Positions 7,080 through 10,770 of a stretch of DNA of 10,770 nt are shown piece after piece. The position numbers were made by a program, and so were the translations under genes. The notes beneath the pieces were generated by a model. That model made no database searches and was not told where the DNA came from. It worked only from the letters and a program-made list of their open reading frames with translations. Each line of letters begins with the position of its first letter. Positions within the stretch are counted from its first letter, which is position 1. Origin of the DNA: UBA1535 sp002323775 (GTDB taxonomy: Bacteria; Bacillota; Clostridia; Tissierellales; Sedimentibacteraceae); NCBI GenBank assembly GCA_031993545.1, contig DAMAHZ010000096.1, positions 1 to 10,770 on the forward strand, written 5' to 3'.

Positions 7080-7129
7080 ATATAACTGTTTTTTATATTG
7101 ATTTTCTATTTTATGAGAGGAGAAAAGAA

Positions 7130-8455
7130 ATGGAATTAAAAATCGGTAATTTTCATGTCAAGGATATAGTATTCGGCGAAAAGACATCTTATGAAAATGG
7201 TATTTTAACTGTTAATAAGCAGGAGGCCTTGTCCTTTATCAAAGAAGATGAGCATATCACAGAAGCTGAATTGCACATAGTAAAGCCTGGCGATATGGTA
7301 AGACTTTGCCCGGTAAAAGAGGCTATTGAACCAAGAGTAAAATTAAACGGAGATGCTTTGTTCCCTGGATATACAGGAGAATTAAGACAAGCAGGTGACG
7401 GAATAACACACGCACTTAAGGAGTGCAGTATTTTAGTTGTAGGTAAACATTGGGGCGGCTTCCAAGATGGTCTAATAGATATGGGCGGCGAAGGTGCTAA
7501 GTACACATATTACTCACAATTAAAAAACATTGTTATAGTTGCAGATACAGATGAAGACTTTGAAAAAAGAGAACAGCAAAAGAAAAACAAAGCATTAAGA
7601 ATGGCTGGACATAAATTTGCAGAATATATTGGAAGCTGTGTTAAAAATCTTGTTCCTGAAGATGTAGAAACATTTAAGCTTGACCCTATAACTAAAAGAG
7701 ATGAATCGACCAACAAGCTGCCATCTGTAGTATACGTAATGCAGCCTCAATCTCAAATGGAAGAAATGGGTTATAATGATTTAGTATATGGATGGGATGC
7801 AAACCATATGGTTCCTACATTAATGCACCCTAATGAAATATTGGATGGAGCTGTTGTATCAGGAAGCTTTATGCCTTGCTCGTCTAAATGGTCGACATAC
7901 GATTTCCAAAATGCACCTGTAATTAAAAAATTGTATTCAGAGCATGGAAAAACTCTTAATTTCTTAGGAGTTATAATGTCAAATCTAAATGTTGCATTAG
8001 AGCAAAAGCAAAGATCGGCAATGTATGTAGCACAAATAGCAAAAAGCTTGGGAGCTGATGGTGCAATAGTTGCTGAAGAAGGATATGGAAATCCAGATGC
8101 AGACTTTGTTGCGTGCATCGTAGCATTAGAAGATGCAGGAGTGAAAACTGTCGGTATAACAAATGAATGTACTGGCAGAGATGGTCAGTCACAGCCGTTA
8201 GTTTCTTTAGATGAAAAATTAAATGCAATCGTTTCATGCGGAAATGTATCCGAATTGGTAGAATTACCTCCTATGCCTGTTGTTTTAGGAGAGCTGGAAG
8301 CTTTAGCAAGAGACGGATTATCAGGAGGATGGGCTGATGATGAGATATTAGGACCATCAGTCAGACCAGATGGCTCGATAATAATGGAAAACAATGCAAT
8401 GTTCTGTGGAGACCAAGTTATAGGCTGGTCAACTAAAACGATGAAAGAATTTTAG
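7130..8455 (+). CDS. grdI: Glycine/sarcosine/betaine reductase component B, alpha/beta proprotein (probably betaine type, GrdI)
   Basis: Component B binds the amine substrate and passes a carboxymethyl group to selenoprotein A, giving acetyl phosphate after component C, as electron sink in Stickland-type fermentation; it is cytoplasmic. The 441-residue product matches the GrdE/GrdG/GrdI proprotein. That protein is cut in front of a Cys, which becomes a pyruvoyl group able to bind substrate. The likely residue is Cys250 (codon 7877-7879) in GSFMPCSSKWSTYDFQNAPVIKKLY, giving beta of about 249 and alpha of about 192 residues. Other recognisable stretches are KHWGGFQDGLIDMGGEGAKYTYYSQL (about 106-131; written here only as a span marker, KHWGG to YYSQL) and GADGAIVAEEGYGNPDADF (308-326). 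AGGAG precedes the ATG by seven bases. It is first in the gene set, 74 bases before the selenoprotein gene. Choice of betaine over sarcosine or glycine rests on the downstream transporter and the absence of grdA, so it is an inference. Confidence 0.85.
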   Translation: MELKIGNFHVKDIVFGEKTSYENGILTVNKQEALSFIKEDEHITEAELHIVKPGDMVRLCPVKEAIEPRVKLNGDALFPGYTGELRQAGDGITHALKECSILVVGKHWGGFQDGLIDMGGEGAKYTYYSQLKNIVIVADTDEDFEKREQQKKNKALRMAGHKFAEYIGSCVKNLVPEDVETFKLDPITKRDESTNKLPSVVYVMQPQSQMEEMGYNDLVYGWDANHMVPTLMHPNEILDGAVVSGSFMPCSSKWSTYDFQNAPVIKKLYSEHGKTLNFLGVIMSNLNVALEQKQRSAMYVAQIAKSLGADGAIVAEEGYGNPDADFVACIVALEDAGVKTVGITNECTGRDGQSQPLVSLDEKLNAIVSCGNVSELVELPPMPVVLGELEALARDGLSGGWADDEILGPSVRPDGSIIMENNAMFCGDQVIGWSTKTMKEF

Positions 8456-8466
8456 GATGAAAAAAG

Positions 8467-8482
8467 AGTGAGAATAATCACT
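8467..8482 (+). other. Small hairpin in the reductase intergenic leader
   Basis: AGTGA and TCACT form a 5-bp stem with a six-base loop, 11 bases after the first reductase stop, followed by T-rich sequence. It is too weak for a confident terminator and might adjust the ratio of the two subunits. Confidence 0.25.
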
Positions 8483-8503
8483 ATTCATTTTATATTTAAT
8501 TAA

Positions 8504-8525
8504 GCCGCAAAACGGCGTAAGGAGG
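8504..8525 (+). promoter_or_regulatory. GCCG/CGGC hairpin next to a strong ribosome binding site
   Basis: GCCG (8504-8507), loop CAAAA, and CGGC (8513-8516) form a short all-GC stem two bases before AAGGAGG (8519-8525), the ribosome binding site of the selenoprotein gene. The site itself is free, four bases before the ATG. The stem could protect the 5' end of a processed message or keep the site open. Confidence 0.35.
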
Positions 8526-8529
8526 AACA

Positions 8530-9840
8530 ATGAAAAAGGCAGTAATGTACTTAAATCAATTCTTCGGACAGATAGGCGGAGAAGATAAAGCTGATTTCGC
8601 ACCTATAATAGTAGATAAATTGGTAGGACCTGCAATGCAGTTAGATAGCGTATTAAATGCAACAGTTACACACACAATAATATGTGGAGATAACTTTATG
8701 GGTTCAAATACTGAAGAAGCGATAGATACAATAATTAAAGAATTAAAAAATATTGAATTTGATATATTTGTAGCTGGACCTGCTTTCCAAGCAGGAAGAT
8801 ACGGTGTAGCTTGCGGACATATATGCAAGGCTGTAAAAAAAGAATTTAATGTACCCGTTATAACTTCAATGCACATAGAAAATCCCGGAGTTGAAATGTT
8901 CAAAAAGGATATGTACATCATGGTTGGCGGAAACAGTGCAGCTAAAATGAAAAATGATATAGGAGTATTATCAAAGCTTGCGAATAAAATCCTTAACGGT
9001 GAAGATATTTTAGGACCTCAAGCAGAAGGATATTATGAAAGAGGAATAAGACATCAAATTTGGCTGGAGAGCAAGATTTCTGCGGCTGATAGAGTTGTGG
9101 ATATGTTCCTAAAGAAAATCAACGGTAAAGAATATGTGTCTGAATTGCCAATACCAAAATTAGACAGAGTGCCTATAGCTCCTGCTATAAAGGACTTATC
9201 AAAAGCAAGAATAGCATTAGTAAACACAGGCGGAATAGTACCGGTTGATAACCCTGACAAAATACAATCAGCTTCAGCTACAAGATGGGGAAGATATGAT
9301 ATTAGCAATAAAAATGGTTTAGAGGGCGGAGAATTCAAGACAATTCATGCCGGATTTGACCCTGCGGCAGCCGATGCTGACCCAGATGTTATCACACCTA
9401 TAGATGCTTTGAGAGCATACGAAAAAGAAGGAAAATTTGGTTCTTTGCATAATTATTTTTACACTACAGTAGGAACAGGAACTACACAGGCAGAAGCTCA
9501 AAGAATGGCAAAAGAGATAATTCCATATCTTCAAAAGGACAATGTTGATGCAATTATAATGGTATCGACCTGAGGCACCTGCACACGTTGCGGCGCAACG
9601 ATGGTAAAAGAATTTGAAAGAGCAGGATTCCCTATAGTTCAAATGTGCAACTTAATTCCGGTTGCAACAACAGTTGGATCTAATAGAATAGTTCCTACTA
9701 TATCAATACCTTATCCTTTAGGAGACCCTAGTACTACAAAAGAAGAACAGTGGAAGCTTAGATATCACAGAGTAGGAATTGCACTAGACGCATTAGCTAC
9801 TGATATAGATGAGCAAACAGTGTTTAAAGTAAAGATTTAA
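8530..9840 (+). CDS. grdH: Betaine/sarcosine/glycine reductase component B gamma subunit, selenoprotein (probably GrdH)
   Basis: This is the selenocysteine-containing subunit of component B; it acts with the pyruvoyl alpha/beta subunits to cleave the substrate C-N bond. The full product has 436 residues, the usual length. The frame has one internal TGA (9571-9573, codon 348) and continues to TAA at 9838-9840. The residues after it (UGTCTRCGATMVKEFERAG) give the family motif U-x-x-C-x-x-C with Sec348, Cys351 and Cys354, so the TGA is read as selenocysteine and is not a defect. The N-terminal part has the family signatures NQFFGQIGGEDKAD (9-22), FVAGPAFQAGRYGVACG (about 81-97) and HYFYTTVGTGTT-like sequence near 320. 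The C-terminus NRIVPTISIPYPLGDP follows the Sec motif. A hairpin at 9586-9600 can act as the selenocysteine insertion element. AAGGAGG lies four bases before the ATG. Gene finders that stop at TGA would split it into a 347-residue piece and a false 79-residue gene. GrdF or GrdB cannot be excluded. Confidence 0.93.
9571..9600 (+). promoter_or_regulatory. Selenocysteine UGA codon and candidate bacterial SECIS hairpin
   Basis: TGA at 9571-9573 is followed by CGTTGC-GGC-GCAACG (9586-9600), a perfect 6-bp stem with a three-base apical loop, starting 12 bases after the codon. Bacterial SECIS elements lie inside the coding sequence directly after the UGA and are bound by SelB. The lower stem toward the UGA is less clear. 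Clostridial elements vary, so the exact fold is an inference. Confidence 0.8.
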
Positions 9841-9861
9841 GAATTTAATCTAACTGTTGGT

Positions 9862-9918
9862 GGCTGTTGTAATGAATATATTTTATGTATATCGGAAATA
9901 ATTATAAATTCAACAGCC
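9862..9918 (+). other. Long-loop inverted repeat between the selenoprotein and transporter genes
   Basis: GGCTGTTG (9862-9869) and CAACAGCC (9911-9918) are perfect complements around a 41-base AT-rich loop, with three more pairs (AAT/ATT) after a one-base bulge. No U-run follows, so this is not a standard terminator. It may stabilise or separate the two parts of the message, or lower transporter expression relative to the enzyme. Confidence 0.45.
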
Positions 9919-9947
9919 TCGCCAGTATTCTAAAGGAGGAAAAACTT

Positions 9948-10770
9948 TTGAACAATAATAAAGCTAAGAAAAATAATAGTGTATATATAATTTCATTAAT
10001 TATTACAGCATTAATAGCTGTTTGGTCAATTCTTTTTAAGGATAGCTTTATAGTATTCTCTAACTCAGTATTTTCTTTTTTAACAGAAAAATTTGGTTGG
10101 AGCTATCTGCTGTCAATGACTATATTTGTTGGTTTTTGCATATTTATTGCATTTAGCAAATATGGAAAGATAAAATTAGGGGCAGATGATTCTAAGCCTG
10201 AATATAACACTTTATCGTGGTTTGCTATGCTTTTTGGAGCTGGCATGGGTGTAGGACTTGTATTTTGGGGAGTGGCAGAGCCATTATCTCACTTTATTGC
10301 ACCAGTAGGCGTAGAAGCCGGAACTCCTGAAGCTGCCGACTTTGCGATGAAAACGTCATTCATGCACTGGGGAATTCATCCATGGGCAAATTATTGTATT
10401 TTGGGGCTAGCTTTGGCATATTTTCAATTTAGAAAGGGAAAACCTGGTCTTATCAGCAGTATTTTTGAACCATTAATCGGAGAAAAAGGAGTAAAAGGTC
10501 CTATAGGAAAAACGATAGATATATTGGCTATATTTGCTACCGTAGCAGGTGTAACTACATCTCTTGGACTTGGTGTTTTACAAATAAATAATGGAATAAA
10601 CTATTTATTTGGAGTACCGGAAACCTTATTTATTCAAATAGTAATAATTATTGTTTTTAGTGTAATCTATATATGGTCAGCTGTTGACGGAATTGAAAAA
10701 GGAATAAAAGTAGTTGCAAATGTCTACTTGTACCTGGCATTTGGACTTATGGTAGTTGGTATAATTGTAG
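9948..10770 (+). CDS. BCCT-family transporter, probably glycine betaine uptake (3' end outside window)
   Basis: This is a membrane transporter of the betaine/carnitine/choline family, likely importing the substrate of the reductase. The first 274 residues are present without a stop; family members have about 500. I chose TTG at 9948 because AAAGGAGG lies 8-10 bases upstream, and the next residues (NNNKAKKNN) form a normal hydrophilic start before the first membrane segment (about 12-29). Family marks are GAGMGVGLVFWGVAEP (97-112), HWGIHPWANY (140-149) and TTSLGLGVLQINNGI (203-217). The GMGVG stretch (99-103) matches the betaine-type GMGIG motif of BetP. Choline carriers, from what I recall, have Asp at the last position. 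The tryptophan box of the substrate site lies beyond the window. It follows the selenoprotein gene by 107 bases on the same strand, probably in one transcript. Confidence 0.92.
   Translation, partial: MNNNKAKKNNSVYIISLIITALIAVWSILFKDSFIVFSNSVFSFLTEKFGWSYLLSMTIFVGFCIFIAFSKYGKIKLGADDSKPEYNTLSWFAMLFGAGMGVGLVFWGVAEPLSHFIAPVGVEAGTPEAADFAMKTSFMHWGIHPWANYCILGLALAYFQFRKGKPGLISSIFEPLIGEKGVKGPIGKTIDILAIFATVAGVTTSLGLGVLQINNGINYLFGVPETLFIQIVIIIVFSVIYIWSAVDGIEKGIKVVANVYLYLAFGLMVVGIIV

Larger units (their letters stand above)
6734..7129. other. Divergent regulatory region between tetR and the reductase genes
   Basis: This gene-free stretch of nearly 400 bases holds a candidate tetR promoter, two + strand promoter candidates (6835-6864 and 7024-7052), several inverted repeats and a leader of about 70 bases before the first reductase gene. 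I looked for a tandem glycine riboswitch and for a sigma-54 promoter (TGGCAC-N5-TTGC type) and saw neither. No small reading frame with a ribosome binding site stands out. Confidence 0.6.

Noticed and set aside
6880..7129. Glycine riboswitch in the reductase leader
   Set aside because: The leader is very AT-rich and lacks the conserved GC-containing core elements; only a short palindrome is present.
6840..7129. Sigma-54 promoter for the reductase genes
   Set aside because: No TGGCAC-N5-TTGC-like element found, while a perfect sigma-A promoter is present.
8530..9573. Pseudogene broken by a nonsense mutation
   Set aside because: The TGA falls exactly at the Sec position of the UxxCxxC motif and is followed by a hairpin, as expected for a selenoprotein.
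7130..9573. Long open frames on the - strand opposite the reductase genes, and + strand frames opposite the hydrolase, NAGPA and ttcA-like genes
   Set aside because: They are shadows of real genes: no ribosome binding sites, odd Ser/Cys/Ile-rich composition, no recognisable domain.
9601..9840. Separate 79-residue gene starting at ATG 9601
   Set aside because: It is the C-terminal part of the selenoprotein after the UGA; it has no ribosome binding site and continues family sequence in the same frame.

Overview
The window is AT-rich, has compact genes with GGAGG-like ribosome binding sites, and carries glycine/sarcosine/betaine-reductase genes, a LysM-GH18 spore-cortex-type hydrolase and the acyltransferase PlsY. 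This fits an anaerobic, probably spore-forming, amino-acid-fermenting member of the Clostridia. The species cannot be named from the sequence.

Left part (1-5751), housekeeping and envelope genes: a small cationic membrane protein or the tail of a longer one (to 273, + strand); a LysM + GH18 SleL/YaaH-like hydrolase (321-1457, -); plsY (1611-2207, +); a large secreted phosphodiester-glycosidase-family (NAGPA) protein with Ig-like, carbohydrate-binding-like and C-terminal alpha/beta regions (2285-4900, -); and a TtcA-type PP-loop/Fe-S tRNA thiolase (5041-5751, -). Convergent gene pairs are separated by clear bidirectional intrinsic terminators (275-315 and 2239-2271). The 3' end of the ttcA-like gene lies in a degenerate tandem repeat of about 55 bp.

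Right part (6059-10770), an osmolyte-reduction locus: a TetR-family regulator (-) is divergent from a + strand gene set made of a grdE/G/I-type alpha/beta proprotein (7130-8455), a grdB/F/H-type selenoprotein (8530-9840, with UGA at 9571-9573 read as selenocysteine) and a BCCT-family transporter (9948 to beyond the window end). The BCCT glycine motif (GMGVG) is of the betaine type, so I read the set as betaine reductase component B (grdI-grdH) plus betaine uptake. Sarcosine reductase (grdG-grdF) is the main alternative. The likely pathway is import of glycine betaine, reductive cleavage by component B with a pyruvoyl and a selenocysteine cofactor, and hand-over to selenoprotein A and component C, which are not in this window.

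The 380-bp divergent region is rich in signals. It has a perfect consensus promoter (TTGACA-N17-TATAAT) and a perfect 14-bp palindrome at the predicted transcript start. It also has an upstream array of AAATAATCA-type half sites, and a second promoter-like sequence overlapped by an 8-bp inverted repeat. I see no CRISPR array, insertion sequence, tRNA or rRNA, and no wholly new multi-gene system. The most rewarding parts are the selenocysteine gene, the regulatory region, and the unusual repeat and domain structures noted below.
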